DNA from: a virus
Reading direction: 5' to 3' (one strand)
DNA length: 64,000 nt
IMG/VR virus record: IMGVR_UViG_3300023273_000812
Span: 1-64,000 of that record
Shown: piece by piece, positions 23,808-32,337 of the stretch
Layout of the letters: each line of letters starts with the position of its first letter
Position numbering within the stretch: the first letter of the stretch is position 1
Translations under genes and position numbers: made by a program
Notes under the pieces: model-generated
Seen by the model: the letters and a program-made list of their open reading frames with translations, nothing else
Told to the model about the DNA's origin: nothing
Databases searched by the model: none

Positions 23808-26138
23808 TTACTCCATAGTTATAGGTTGTTCTTTATATACTGTTATTATGCGTTCGTCTAATAGGGTAAATCTTTTGTTAGCCTTATCATTAGTAACGGC
23901 TTTTAATATAGCCCCTTGTTCACCAATAATAAAAACCTTTTTCTTAGCCCTTGTAATTGCTGTGTAAAACAAGTTTCTTTGTAACTGTAAAGAGAAACTA
24001 TTTAACAAAGGTAACACAATAATGTCATACTCCTGACCCTGACTTTTATGTACTGTTTGGGCATAAGCCAATCTTAACACTTGTGTGGCTTCTTGAAAAG
24101 AGTATCTAACAACACTTGGTGGTACATCCGTCCCCTCATGTATCTTAACTTCAATCTCTTTAGCTTTCTTATCTATAAAAGACACTTTACCAACATCACC
24201 ATTATAAACACCTTTTAAGTAATCGTTCTTAATAGTCATTACACGATCACCCTCTCTTACAACAGCATTACCTAATCTAACTTCAGGTACTGTATAAGAA
24301 GGAGGATTTAGTGTCTGTCTTAAAGACTCGTTTAAGGCCGTTACACCAGCCTCTCCATTATGTCTAGGAGACAACACTTGAAAGTTGTATCTACTATTGT
24401 AGAGTTTCTTAGACACTTGTACAATCTTATCTTGTGCGTCTTTTTGACTACCACTAGCAAATAGTACAAAGTCTTTATTATCAATTGTAGGCATTACACC
24501 ATGATGTGTATCATGGGCGGCTAATACAATACCACTTGTATTTTGTTGTCTAAAGATTTCGTCTAAATGTGTGTGGTTAAAAACATTAGTACTTACTAAA
24601 TCCCTTAGAATGTCCCCACTACCAACACTTGGTAATTGGTACGGGTCTCCTACAAAGACAACATGACAATCTTTTCTTGTACCTAATAATAATCTATAAA
24701 GCATATGTAAGTCTAACATAGAGCTTTCATCTACAATAATAAACTGGGCTGGATGTGGATTCTCTTCGTCAAAACCCCACTCCTGTTTTAAAGACTCATC
24801 GAATCCTTGCTTCTTTGCTGTCTTAATAACACCTGTGTAAGAAGCCAGATCCTCATCTTCTTCTATACGACCTTTAGCACCAAAGGCTCTATGTACTGTC
24901 ATAGCCTCACAACCTGTTACACTAGATAATCTTTTAGCCGCAATACCTGTAGGGGCACACAATAAGAAAGGTATACCTGCGTCTTTTAAAACACTTACAA
25001 CAGATTGTAAGGTGGTTGTTTTACCGGTACCAGGTAATCCTGTTAGTACAGACACTTTAGAAGTTAGGATACTAATACTAGCCTGTTTCTGTGTTTCCGT
25101 AAGAGTGATGTGATTACCTTTTGACCAGTTAGAAATACAGGCTTCCGCTACTTGGTTTAAGTCACCACCTTGTTCCACAACCTCTTCTACAGCGTACCCT
25201 ACATTAGTTAAAGATTTTATGTAGGCTTCTAAGTCTATGTTTGTACTTAACCTTTCTATAAGTTGTTGTGTACAATATGTTTCCATATCATAATTATGTT
25301 TTAGATAAACACACACCCCTTGAGTTTCACTTTTATGAGCCACTATACTTTTCTTATGTACTAAGTCCTTTATAGCATCGGAAAAGTCTTCATTGTCTAC
25401 ACTGGATCTTGTTAAGTTTCTAACAAGATCCATTAACTTAGAAAGTGGGATATATAAGTCACCTTGACTTGTTTCGGTTTTAACTACGGATAAGATAGCC
25501 CCTTTTAATCGATTATTATTGTCTAAAGACACACCTAACTTTTCAGCTATCCTGTCTGCTTCAATAAAACTAATACCTGCGGCTCTAACTAGTATCCAAG
25601 GATCTTGATTAATAACATCTTCGATGTCGGAACCTATTGTCTTCCATATATTAGAAATAACATGAGTACTTAAACCTAAATCATATAAGTATGTGGTTGT
25701 TTCTAAGTGTGCTCTAATAAAGTTCCATCTGCCAATAACAAAGACTTGTTGTTCTGGTTTTAACTTTTCAACATTAGATAAGTCACCACTGTTTAACAAG
25801 TCGAACAGTTTCACATCATTACTATCACAGTACATCTCCAATACAGTTCTAGCAAACATGGAAACACCTTGGGCTGTTAAAGCAGACATTATCTTTTCCT
25901 CTGTCCAAGTATCTACAGGAACAGGGTATCTAGTCACACTTAACTGTTTACCATACTTACGATCACTAACCCACTCTCCTTCAAAACTAATCCAAGTACC
26001 AATAGCGATCTTATCATAGAAGTTTCCTTTTACAGTAATAGGTAAAGATTTTTTATCTCCGTCTAACAAGACTTTTAAGATTTTAAAGTCTTCGTTTTCA
26101 TATACAATAGTGTTTACTCGTCCACTAAAATTGTTCAT
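23808..26138 (-). CDS. RecD-type superfamily 1 helicase
   Basis: A 776-residue helicase. The N-terminal domain (residues 1-85) is an OB-like fold seen in RecD2/TraA-type enzymes (INTIVYENEDFKI-like strand). Helicase motifs: I GLPGTGKTTTL, II IIVDESSMLD, III VFVGDPYQLPSVGSGD, V AYAQTVHKSQGQEYD and VI LFYTAITRAKKKVFI. It has helix-hairpin-helix-like segments around residues 105-240, as in RecD2. It would unwind DNA 5' to 3' in recombination or repair. Own promoter-like motif upstream at 26165-26196, and coupled to the UvsY-like gene downstream (three-base gap). Confidence 0.92.
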   Translation of the reverse strand: MNNFSGRVNTIVYENEDFKILKVLLDGDKKSLPITVKGNFYDKIAIGTWISFEGEWVSDRKYGKQLSVTRYPVPVDTWTEEKIMSALTAQGVSMFARTVLEMYCDSNDVKLFDLLNSGDLSNVEKLKPEQQVFVIGRWNFIRAHLETTTYLYDLGLSTHVISNIWKTIGSDIEDVINQDPWILVRAAGISFIEADRIAEKLGVSLDNNNRLKGAILSVVKTETSQGDLYIPLSKLMDLVRNLTRSSVDNEDFSDAIKDLVHKKSIVAHKSETQGVCVYLKHNYDMETYCTQQLIERLSTNIDLEAYIKSLTNVGYAVEEVVEQGGDLNQVAEACISNWSKGNHITLTETQKQASISILTSKVSVLTGLPGTGKTTTLQSVVSVLKDAGIPFLLCAPTGIAAKRLSSVTGCEAMTVHRAFGAKGRIEEDEDLASYTGVIKTAKKQGFDESLKQEWGFDEENPHPAQFIIVDESSMLDLHMLYRLLLGTRKDCHVVFVGDPYQLPSVGSGDILRDLVSTNVFNHTHLDEIFRQQNTSGIVLAAHDTHHGVMPTIDNKDFVLFASGSQKDAQDKIVQVSKKLYNSRYNFQVLSPRHNGEAGVTALNESLRQTLNPPSYTVPEVRLGNAVVREGDRVMTIKNDYLKGVYNGDVGKVSFIDKKAKEIEVKIHEGTDVPPSVVRYSFQEATQVLRLAYAQTVHKSQGQEYDIIVLPLLNSFSLQLQRNLFYTAITRAKKKVFIIGEQGAILKAVTNDKANKRFTLLDERIITVYKEQPITME

Positions 26139-26164
26139 ACTATCTCCAATACAATGCGTACAAT

Positions 26165-26196
26165 TATATACAGTAATTACAACAACAATTAGAGGG
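26165..26196 (-). promoter_or_regulatory. Putative phage promoter of the helicase operon
   Basis: Minus strand CCCTCTAAT, 15 bases, TGTATATA, ending 27 bases before the helicase ATG. Confidence 0.6.
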
Positions 26197-26197
26197 T

Positions 26198-26239
26198 AAA
26201 AAACAAAAGGAGTAGGACTTTACTAAATCCTACTCCTTT
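26198..26239 (-). terminator. Rho-independent terminator after nrdJ
   Basis: A 12-base stem (AAAGGAGTAGGA / TCCTACTCCTTT) followed on the minus strand by TGTTTTTT, 34 bases beyond the nrdJ stop and just upstream of the next promoter. Confidence 0.88.
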
Positions 26240-26272
26240 ACTTAAAAGTTAACTTATAAACTTTACACAAGT

Positions 26273-28126
26273 TTAGATAAGTTCACAGGCTCCACCACCA
26301 CAAGCGATTTCACCAGACAAGTCTGTTTCATCTGTTTCTTCCAAAACATTATCTAAGTTAATCTCTGAAACATATTGGATAAGTTCATTATACTTTTCCT
26401 CAGTGATGTCTTCAAAAGGTGCTTGGACATAGTTGTGTTCACTATGAGGTAGTACGGACAAGCCATTGTAATACTCACGATTTTCCCACATCCAATTTCC
26501 TACAGTATCCCATTCATCTGGTTTAATAGAAACAGTAGCGGAAACATTGTGTGAGTTAGAGCCTTTAATGTGACCAGGTCTAATCCACTTCTCCGTAACT
26601 AACTTAATACGGTTCAAAAGATCTAAAGGGGACTCATGTCTTGTAATAGCACCTTCGGGAGCCTTTTGAGGTACAGACAAGACACTTGTATCATGTGGTC
26701 TGTAAGAGTAAGACTCCATTAACTCAGGTACCTTTTCCATTAAATAATTATAAATGGCTTCGTTGTGTCCAATAGTAAGTCTACGGATATAATAATCATT
26801 GTGCCACGCATGAATACCACTTGAACAACCTAAAACTAAACTTGTAGTTCCAGCGGGCTTTACACAAGTAGTACGGGCTGCTGGGTTAATACCGATCAAC
26901 TTAGCAACTTCTTGGTTAGTACTTTTAACTACTTCGGCACTTTGTTCCATATCCAAGTTAAGTACAGCACCTGAAGCAATACCTGTCATAGACACACCAA
27001 TCAAAGCTTCTTTTTCTGTAGTTCGTTGCCATACAGGACGAAGGTAATGAAAGTCAGTATAACCGGCTTGTAAAGTTGCTACAATACTAGCAGCCTTACA
27101 ACGACTGTTAAGGTCTGTTTGGTCTTTTAAGTCTGAGGCGTTAATCTCTACAAGATTACAAAACTGAAAAGGTTTAAGACCAATTTCACAGCAAGGATTA
27201 CATCCCCACTCTTTATCATTAGATAAGTAAAAACCAGGTTCACCCCAACCAGATTCTTCTACACGCTTCCATACTTTGAAAAAGGTTTCTTTATCCAATC
27301 TATGTCTTAATAAAACTACAGAGTTATTAGCACGACCTCTTTGACCATTTAACTCGTACCACTTACCAGACTTACAAGATAACATTTCATCGTCATCCGC
27401 AGAGAACAAAGAGATAAGGGCTGCTCTACGAATACCTCCGGCCAATACAGCATCTGCAATATGACAGATCATATCGTGTACTTCCAAAGGTGTTAACTGA
27501 TCACCGTCTTCCTTAGTTTCCAAGATACCTTCTAACTTAACAAGACATTCCTTAAGTGGTTGTGGACCTGGAGCCTTACCACCACTTGTAATAAGTCTAG
27601 CACCTTTAGGTCGAATGTCAGAAAAGTCAAATCTTAATCTGGAAGACCCTTTAAAGTAAGATTCTACTAAGGCCTTAACAGCATCCGCCCAACCTTCGAT
27701 ACTATCCCCAATAAGGAAACGGCGGGTTCTTTTGTCACTAGGTGTTTTAATAGAAGGTAACTTTTCAACATGATGTTTCTGTACAGAGAAACCCACACCC
27801 GTTCCACCTAACAACAAGAACATAATCTCTGAAAAGATCTTTGGGTGATCCGCAGGTGCATACGCACAATTGAAAATCCTATTTGGAGACACTTCAATAG
27901 GTTTACCTCCGAACTGTAAAGAACGCATAGAAGGTAGGATAAGTTTGTCGTAAACAAATTCGTAAGCCCATTCGATCTGTTCTTTTAAGTGTGGATATTT
28001 AGCGATGTGCATTTCTTTATTACGAGTAACTAGACTATACCAGTTCTCTCTTTTGTTTTGTTCTTCTAAGTACCGAGCATACTTCATATGTACGGTAATG
28101 TCAGATAAGATTGTCTTCTCTTTCAT
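26273..28126 (-). CDS. nrdJ: Class II (adenosylcobalamin-dependent) ribonucleotide reductase
   Basis: A 617-residue single-chain reductase. Features: LILPSMRSLQFGGKPIEVSP, IFNCAYAPADHPKIFSEIMF with a redox cysteine, LLLGGTGVGFSVQ, the active-site stretch NPCCEIGLKPFQFCNLVEIN, and a C-terminal redox pair in CGGGACELI. Length and order fit the monomeric RTPR-like NrdJ, which uses B12 to make deoxynucleotides without oxygen dependence or a small subunit. No thioredoxin or glutaredoxin gene is seen nearby. AGGAG precedes the ATG. Flanked by terminators, downstream of the clamp-loader genes. Confidence 0.93.
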   Translation of the reverse strand: MKEKTILSDITVHMKYARYLEEQNKRENWYSLVTRNKEMHIAKYPHLKEQIEWAYEFVYDKLILPSMRSLQFGGKPIEVSPNRIFNCAYAPADHPKIFSEIMFLLLGGTGVGFSVQKHHVEKLPSIKTPSDKRTRRFLIGDSIEGWADAVKALVESYFKGSSRLRFDFSDIRPKGARLITSGGKAPGPQPLKECLVKLEGILETKEDGDQLTPLEVHDMICHIADAVLAGGIRRAALISLFSADDDEMLSCKSGKWYELNGQRGRANNSVVLLRHRLDKETFFKVWKRVEESGWGEPGFYLSNDKEWGCNPCCEIGLKPFQFCNLVEINASDLKDQTDLNSRCKAASIVATLQAGYTDFHYLRPVWQRTTEKEALIGVSMTGIASGAVLNLDMEQSAEVVKSTNQEVAKLIGINPAARTTCVKPAGTTSLVLGCSSGIHAWHNDYYIRRLTIGHNEAIYNYLMEKVPELMESYSYRPHDTSVLSVPQKAPEGAITRHESPLDLLNRIKLVTEKWIRPGHIKGSNSHNVSATVSIKPDEWDTVGNWMWENREYYNGLSVLPHSEHNYVQAPFEDITEEKYNELIQYVSEINLDNVLEETDETDLSGEIACGGGACELI

Positions 28127-28151
28127 TCAAGACTCCTGATTATGTAGATTA

Positions 28152-28181
28152 AAAAATCGGTTGTAGAGAATACTACAACCT
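28152..28181 (-). terminator. Rho-independent terminator after the delta gene
   Basis: Stem GGTTGTAG / CTACAACC followed on the minus strand by GATTTTTTAATC, 12 bases past the stop at 28193. Confidence 0.8.
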
Positions 28182-28192
28182 ATAGCGATATA

Positions 28193-29173
28193 TTAGATGT
28201 ATTTCAGTAAAATACTTTCACAAGCAGCCCAACTATTAGGACAACCCTTTAAAACTTTGGACTCTAACTCGGCTAACAGATATACCATTTGTTTTAGTGT
28301 TCCCATCTTCCAGTTTCCTGCTACAGTTAAAAGGTCTTTTTGAAGTATCCATAAAGGAATACCCAAACGACTTGAGATTTCCTCTGGTGTCTTCTTTTGT
28401 TTAAGACACTGTTTTACTAATAGTAAGTTGTATAAAACATCTAACGGACCACCACGACCTTTTAACATTAACATTGTAGGATCGGAGGCGGACTTGGTAC
28501 GGATTTTATACAAAGATAAGGCTAGTCTCTTTTTGTCTTTTAGTTTTAAACTTTGTCTTAAACCATCTAAGTCTAAATCATCCCCTTGCTTAATTAAACT
28601 AGAAACAACCTCTGTTGTAACTTGGTTTAATCCTTTGTACTTAGCACATAAGGAATACTTAGTGGCCTCGAAAGATAAAACACCTAAGTCCACACCAACA
28701 ACCTTCACAACAGCATCTACTAGATTGTCTTCTATACTATTACTTTTACCTAAAAGTCTATCACACTCATAAGCTAAAAATCGTTTAGCCACTTTTACTT
28801 TATCAGCCTGTCTTGTAGGTATATTGTGTTCCCTAATCATTTTCTTAGGAACTAAGTCTAACCACTTAATCTTTTTAGGAAGTTCCTTAGTACACTCGAT
28901 TAATAAACACACCTTGGGTAAAGGATTGTCTAATACGTCCTTTATAGTGTCTTCTTGTACATCCTCGATCTGAATGTGTATTAAACAAGTATCCCCAAAA
29001 GTTCCACAACCTGTAAGTAAGTCTACTACTTCATTGTCTGTAGATACTCGTTCAGTACGAATACCGTTTTTAAACATACTAAGTTTAGCGTTTCTAATTT
29101 CTCTTTGCACTAGAAATTGTTCTGAACCACCCATAACTAAAACAGGTGGTGGGTTCTTCCATGATATAGACAT
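28193..29173 (-). CDS. holA: DNA polymerase III delta-like clamp-loader subunit
   Basis: A 326-residue protein with the layout of bacterial delta (HolA). The N-terminal Rossmann-like region (PPVLVMGGSEQFLVQREIRN) has no Walker A. A central part contains CLLIECTKELPKKIKWLD, and a helical C-terminal collar domain contains GPLDVLYNLLLVKQCLKQKK. Delta opens the beta clamp. The gene is directly downstream of the delta-prime gene (eight-base gap), and the clamp (39684) and DnaX (44749) are also encoded here. That supports a complete phage clamp loader. Assigned from fold features and context. Confidence 0.8.
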   Translation of the reverse strand: MSISWKNPPPVLVMGGSEQFLVQREIRNAKLSMFKNGIRTERVSTDNEVVDLLTGCGTFGDTCLIHIQIEDVQEDTIKDVLDNPLPKVCLLIECTKELPKKIKWLDLVPKKMIREHNIPTRQADKVKVAKRFLAYECDRLLGKSNSIEDNLVDAVVKVVGVDLGVLSFEATKYSLCAKYKGLNQVTTEVVSSLIKQGDDLDLDGLRQSLKLKDKKRLALSLYKIRTKSASDPTMLMLKGRGGPLDVLYNLLLVKQCLKQKKTPEEISSRLGIPLWILQKDLLTVAGNWKMGTLKQMVYLLAELESKVLKGCPNSWAACESILLKYI

Positions 29174-29181
29174 AACTACCT

Positions 29182-29805
29182 TTATAGATTTTTAAGGAAT
29201 AGTTTCACACCTAACAAGAAACTACCTTTACTGTTTAAAGTGTTTTTTAAGTCAGGCCAAAACCTTAATAGATCTGTTTCCCCTTTTAACACTTCCTCAC
29301 ATAAAACTTTACTAAAAGCTTCTAATAACTGATCGTAGTATTTCTTATTATCAGGTTCATTAAGGATTTCTAGTAAGCCTAACTCGTCTTTACTTTTAAC
29401 GGCTTTAAGTAAGTTTTTAGCTGTAGGAATCATATAATCCGTTTGACTAATATAAGTCTTACTAGGTGGACACCACTTAGGTAAGGTTCTAGATCTAATA
29501 GTACCAATTACACCATTTAAGTTTTCAGCCCATAATGTAATTTTTAAAGGTCCTTCCGCTAAGTCTTCTAATGTCTTTAATAAAGCGTCTGCCGCTTCGG
29601 GCGTGGCTTTATCTATAGGACCAATAACCACACAAGGAGGTTTATCTCCAACACCACTACTTTGACTAATGTAGACAATGCTACGAGCATCATCTACTTT
29701 TAAACCTTTATCTCCAATAGGTTCACTAATCATTCGTCCTAAGGACTGTGCTCTGTATAGAGCATTGTCTCTAGCCATAGGACCATGGAATAACATAGGT
29801 GTCAT
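29182..29805 (-). CDS. holB: DNA polymerase III delta-prime-like clamp-loader subunit
   Basis: A 207-residue protein, shorter than bacterial delta-prime (about 330), which suggests a reduced collar domain. Recognisable AAA+ features: KVDDARSIVYISQSS, DKATPEAADALLKTLEDL (the conserved sensor-proximal helix) and ITLWAENLNGVIGTIRSRTL, containing a conserved SR arginine-finger-like element. No functional Walker A, as is usual for delta-prime. AAGGAAG precedes the ATG; a promoter-like motif lies 30 bases upstream. Forms an operon with the delta gene. Confidence 0.8.
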   Translation of the reverse strand: MTPMLFHGPMARDNALYRAQSLGRMISEPIGDKGLKVDDARSIVYISQSSGVGDKPPCVVIGPIDKATPEAADALLKTLEDLAEGPLKITLWAENLNGVIGTIRSRTLPKWCPPSKTYISQTDYMIPTAKNLLKAVKSKDELGLLEILNEPDNKKYYDQLLEAFSKVLCEEVLKGETDLLRFWPDLKNTLNSKGSFLLGVKLFLKNL

Positions 29806-29834
29806 TACTTTTCTTCCTTTAAACTTTGTAATCT

Positions 29835-29866
29835 TATATACTGTATCTGTAAGTCAGTTAATAGGA
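29835..29866 (-). promoter_or_regulatory. Putative phage promoter of the clamp-loader operon
   Basis: Minus strand TCCTATTAA, 15 bases, AGTATATA, 30 bases upstream of the ATG at 29805, immediately past the stop of the small zinc-ribbon gene. Confidence 0.5.
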
Positions 29867-29870
29867 TTAC

Positions 29871-30029
29871 TTAAAAAGTAATAGTGAAGCCACCATTACA
29901 AGTAAGACATCTATAGTGGATACTTCTTCCTCCCGTAGGGAGATTGAACTTCCTTAGTACAAGACATCTTTGTCCTGTACATTTAGGTTTTCTACAATTA
30001 ACAAAAACAGTATCCCCAGGTTTAGACAT
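29871..30029 (-). CDS. 52-residue zinc-ribbon protein
   Basis: A short frame starting at the ATG at 30029 (AAGGA nine bases upstream, three bases after the preceding stop). The product, MSKPGDTVFVNCRKPKC... CRCLTCNGGFTITF-type, has cysteines at 12, 17, 22, 41 and 44; CLTC (41-44) with the N-terminal cysteines makes a plausible zinc ribbon. Basic and glycine-rich. Small zinc ribbons in phages often bind nucleic acid or RNA polymerase; no specific function can be assigned. The gene lies between the Lys/Asn-rich gene and the clamp-loader promoter. Confidence 0.7.
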   Translation of the reverse strand: MSKPGDTVFVNCRKPKCTGQRCLVLRKFNLPTGGRSIHYRCLTCNGGFTITF

Positions 30030-30032
30030 AAG

Positions 30033-30566
30033 TTAAAATCCTTGCTCTATATTCTTTTGTTCTAATAACTGTTTAACTAATGTAGGTAATAATACAGTAT
30101 CCTCAATAGTGTATAAAGAACCTATACTAGACTCTATAAAAGTAGTCTCTCCTATCTTTACATTATGTAAGTATATATCTTGTCCTTTAATAGGATACTT
30201 ACCTAAGTAAGACTTTACTTGTTCTACAATAGGACTTACTACTTTATCCCATTGTAGTTCATTAATACTTATAGTATTAATTTTACCTTTAAGTAAAACT
30301 ACTTTACTTGGATTGGAATTACTCCAAGTAGCATAACTTATACTATTATTACCAATAACTAAATCAATAATCATATAGTTAAGATTACCAATCTCTTTTG
30401 TACTTAATGTATTCTTTCTATCATTGTATCTAGACATAGTCTTATTCTTACTTATCTTCTTATGTTTACTTTTATTGTTCTTGTTATTTATTGTACTCTC
30501 ACTATTTCTATTCTTAGTCTTGTTAATCTTATTAGGCTTATTGTTCTTTGTATCAGGTAAAAACAT
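30033..30566 (-). CDS. Hypothetical protein with Lys/Asn-rich N-terminus
   Basis: A 177-codon frame. Residues 1-60 are low-complexity, Lys/Asn/Ser-rich and probably disordered (KINKTKNRNSESTINNKN); residues 62-177 look like a folded alpha/beta domain (YMIIDLVIGNNSISYATWSN, VVLLKGKINTISINELQWDK). No Shine-Dalgarno is evident at the first ATG, nor clearly at internal ATGs (30437, 30374), so the true start is unsure. The base composition of the N-terminal part is more AT-rich than its neighbours. Not recognised. Confidence 0.6.
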   Translation of the reverse strand: MFLPDTKNNKPNKINKTKNRNSESTINNKNNKSKHKKISKNKTMSRYNDRKNTLSTKEIGNLNYMIIDLVIGNNSISYATWSNSNPSKVVLLKGKINTISINELQWDKVVSPIVEQVKSYLGKYPIKGQDIYLHNVKIGETTFIESSIGSLYTIEDTVLLPTLVKQLLEQKNIEQGF

Positions 30567-30686
30567 ATACTTGAATTCTATACTAAACCTTCCCTAATTA
30601 ATCCTACCTTTACTTTTAGGTGTTTAGTTATAGTGTCCGTATACAAAATCCTCATATGTAAAAAACACTTAGAGGAATCCTTTAAA

Positions 30687-30698
30687 GTTCCTTGACCT
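30687..30698. repeat. 12-bp direct repeat, copy 1
   Basis: GTTCCTTGACCT, repeated exactly at 30733-30744, 46 bases apart. Confidence 0.7.
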
Positions 30699-30732
30699 TT
30701 TATGTAGGTAAAAAGTCTTTTGGTGGGAGGCT

Positions 30733-30744
30733 GTTCCTTGACCT
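30733..30744. repeat. 12-bp direct repeat, copy 2
   Basis: GTTCCTTGACCT, exact copy of 30687-30698. Confidence 0.7.
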
Positions 30745-30840
30745 AAGGGTTTCCCCTTACTTAACACTAAGTACCATATTTATCAGTTTAGACAAAATAG
30801 TTAGATTATCTAAATCCTGTGGTCGTGTAGTTTAAGTCTA

Positions 30841-30870
30841 TAAACCTATTCCTATATAGGAATAGGTTTA
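30841..30870. repeat. Perfect 30-bp palindrome
   Basis: TAAACCTATTCCTAT is followed at once by its exact reverse complement, with no loop. There is no T-tract on either side, so it does not look like a terminator. Candidate operator or origin element, or a cruciform. Confidence 0.85.
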
Positions 30871-30942
30871 CCACCACCTATGTTATAAAGCATTTTTACC
30901 AAACTGGTTCGAATTTTCTTCTTTTTCTTTTTAGAGGCTATT

Positions 30943-31251
30943 ATGTATACTGTACTAATTGTAGATACAACAAAGGATTTATGGGAACTTGTAAGTACAC
31001 CTATGAATTGTAATTCCGAGAAAGAAGCCTTATCCTTAGCTGGACGGTTTTTAAAAGGACTTAGTTCTGTACCTTTGTATTCTAGTAATCTTACAGAGTT
31101 TCAATTACAACAACAAGGTTTACCTATAGATAGTTTAGGTGTATGTGTTTACAGTCCAGCATTGCCGTTTATGGCTGTTATACCTGGTTTAACTTATACA
31201 GATCCTAATAATGAAAAAGGACCCTACCTTGGTGAGATAGGACCCTTTTAA
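30943..31251 (+). CDS. Hypothetical protein
   Basis: A 102-residue protein with AGAGG before the ATG. N-terminal beta-alpha-beta look (MYTVLIVDTTKDLWELV, SEKEALSLAGRFLKG) and a proline/glycine-rich C-terminus (LPFMAVIPGLTYTDPNNEKG). No motif recognised. Single plus-strand gene between the palindrome region and the convergent sigma-like gene. Confidence 0.7.
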   Translation: MYTVLIVDTTKDLWELVSTPMNCNSEKEALSLAGRFLKGLSSVPLYSSNLTEFQLQQQGLPIDSLGVCVYSPALPFMAVIPGLTYTDPNNEKGPYLGEIGPF

Positions 31252-31270
31252 AGTATCAACCTGAAGAGTG

Positions 31271-32113
31271 TTAGAACAGAAGTTCTTCTTCTCTTGTCAT
31301 AATACCTTCTCTAGTAAACTGTATTGTAGAATCTGTATAAGTAATAAGGTTGTCTTCACCCAACACTTGTAAGGCTTTTCTCAACCATTTACTGTCTTCG
31401 TCTTCTACATCCAAGTCTTTAATGAAAACAGTATCTGTATCTTGTTCCATAACCAAACGAGCCATAGAACAAGTCTTTTGTAATGTTTCACGAAGAGTTT
31501 GTACAACAGCACGCATAGTTGTCATTGTATCCCCTTCCATTTCAGCAATTTGAGTCACAGTATAGTCTTCACAAATCAAGTTGTAGATACGAGTGTATCG
31601 TTCACTTGCTCTCATTGTACCTAAAACCTTACGTAAGAAGTTACTACGATAAGCAGTCTTGTCATATTGTACTTCTTTTGGTTCGGCTACTACAATAAAA
31701 GTATCCCCTTCTTCTCCGTTTTCAGATTTTTGAGAAACAACAATAGAAGGAGTATCCGCAGGTAAGATATAACTGTCCGCGTTTACTTTTTGGTTTCTTT
31801 GTTCAGACAAAGTACGAGCACCAGTATGATGACGAACCAACGCATCTTGTGCTTTACCGAATACTTGTGTTTGTTTCTTTTGGTTTAAGAACTTCAAGAT
31901 TGTTGGAAACGCTACAAAAGGATTGTTACTTAAGTAGTCATCAAAAGTACCTTCTACACACCACTTCCAAAGTTGGAAATTAGTAAAGGATAATAAATCA
32001 TCGTAAGACTCATGTACCCATACTTTTCTTAAAGAAGAAGTGAGTTTACGGTTAATGGCTTGGGTTTCAATTTGTTCACTAAGGAACTTGTGGGTAAGTG
32101 TCATGTAAGACAT
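31271..32113 (-). CDS. Sigma-70-like transcription factor
   Basis: A 280-residue protein with AGGAG before the ATG. Residues about 35-90 (YDDLLSFTNFQLWKWCVEGT, AFPTILKFLNQKKQ) may correspond to a divergent region 2. Residues about 175-215 form a region 4-like HTH: RYTRIYNLICEDYTVTQIAE then GDTMTTMRAVVQTLRETLQK, the usual spacing of a sigma region 4. An acidic linker separates them. A phage sigma would redirect host RNA polymerase, possibly to the bipartite motif found throughout this window. The leader (32114-32230) contains a host-like promoter candidate. A general HTH regulator is an alternative. Confidence 0.68.
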   Translation of the reverse strand: MSYMTLTHKFLSEQIETQAINRKLTSSLRKVWVHESYDDLLSFTNFQLWKWCVEGTFDDYLSNNPFVAFPTILKFLNQKKQTQVFGKAQDALVRHHTGARTLSEQRNQKVNADSYILPADTPSIVVSQKSENGEEGDTFIVVAEPKEVQYDKTAYRSNFLRKVLGTMRASERYTRIYNLICEDYTVTQIAEMEGDTMTTMRAVVQTLRETLQKTCSMARLVMEQDTDTVFIKDLDVEDEDSKWLRKALQVLGEDNLITYTDSTIQFTREGIMTREEELLF

Positions 32114-32207
32114 AGTATTTTCTCCTGCTTGACCTTAAAAGGTATCGCTTAAAGTAAGGTTAATGTGTCGGACTTGGACTCTTGCGGTCAGTGTCTCTCA
32201 CTTAAAC

Positions 32208-32234
32208 AGTATAACACATTTTTAGAGGGTACAA
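32208..32234 (-). promoter_or_regulatory. Possible host-type promoter for the sigma-like gene
   Basis: Minus strand TTGTAC, 15 bases, TATACT, about 95 bases upstream of the ATG. The spacing is short for sigma-70, and CCCTCTAAA lies inside it without the matching downstream box. Confidence 0.3.
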
Positions 32235-32294
32235 GTAAAAAATACACTTTTTTATGTAGAAATCGTGACTTTTTGTTTTCCAATATGTTGTTTA

Positions 32295-32326
32295 TCCTCT
32301 AACATTAGTTGTAAATATAGTACTGT
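32295..32326 (+). promoter_or_regulatory. Putative phage promoter
   Basis: TCCTCTAAC, 15 bases, AGTACTGT, ending 11 bases before the ATG at 32338 (AGGAG between). The downstream box resembles the one at 17807-17838. Confidence 0.45.
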
Positions 32327-32337
32327 TAGGAGTAAGT

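Larger units (their letters stand above)
30567..30942. other. Divergent non-coding region with repeats and a long palindrome
   Basis: 376 bases without a convincing gene, between a minus-strand gene and a plus-strand gene. It holds a 12-base direct repeat (30687-30698 and 30733-30744), a perfect 30-bp palindrome (30841-30870), and possible long-range pairing ACTTAG (about 30666) with CTAAGT (about 30767). No good copy of the CCCTATAA-N15-GTATATA motif was found. It could be a regulatory region, a structured RNA, or part of a replication origin. Confidence 0.5.

Noticed and set aside
30900-30920. GGTTCGAAT resembling a tRNA T-loop
   Set aside because: The flanking bases do not form a T-arm stem and there is no acceptor or anticodon arm upstream.
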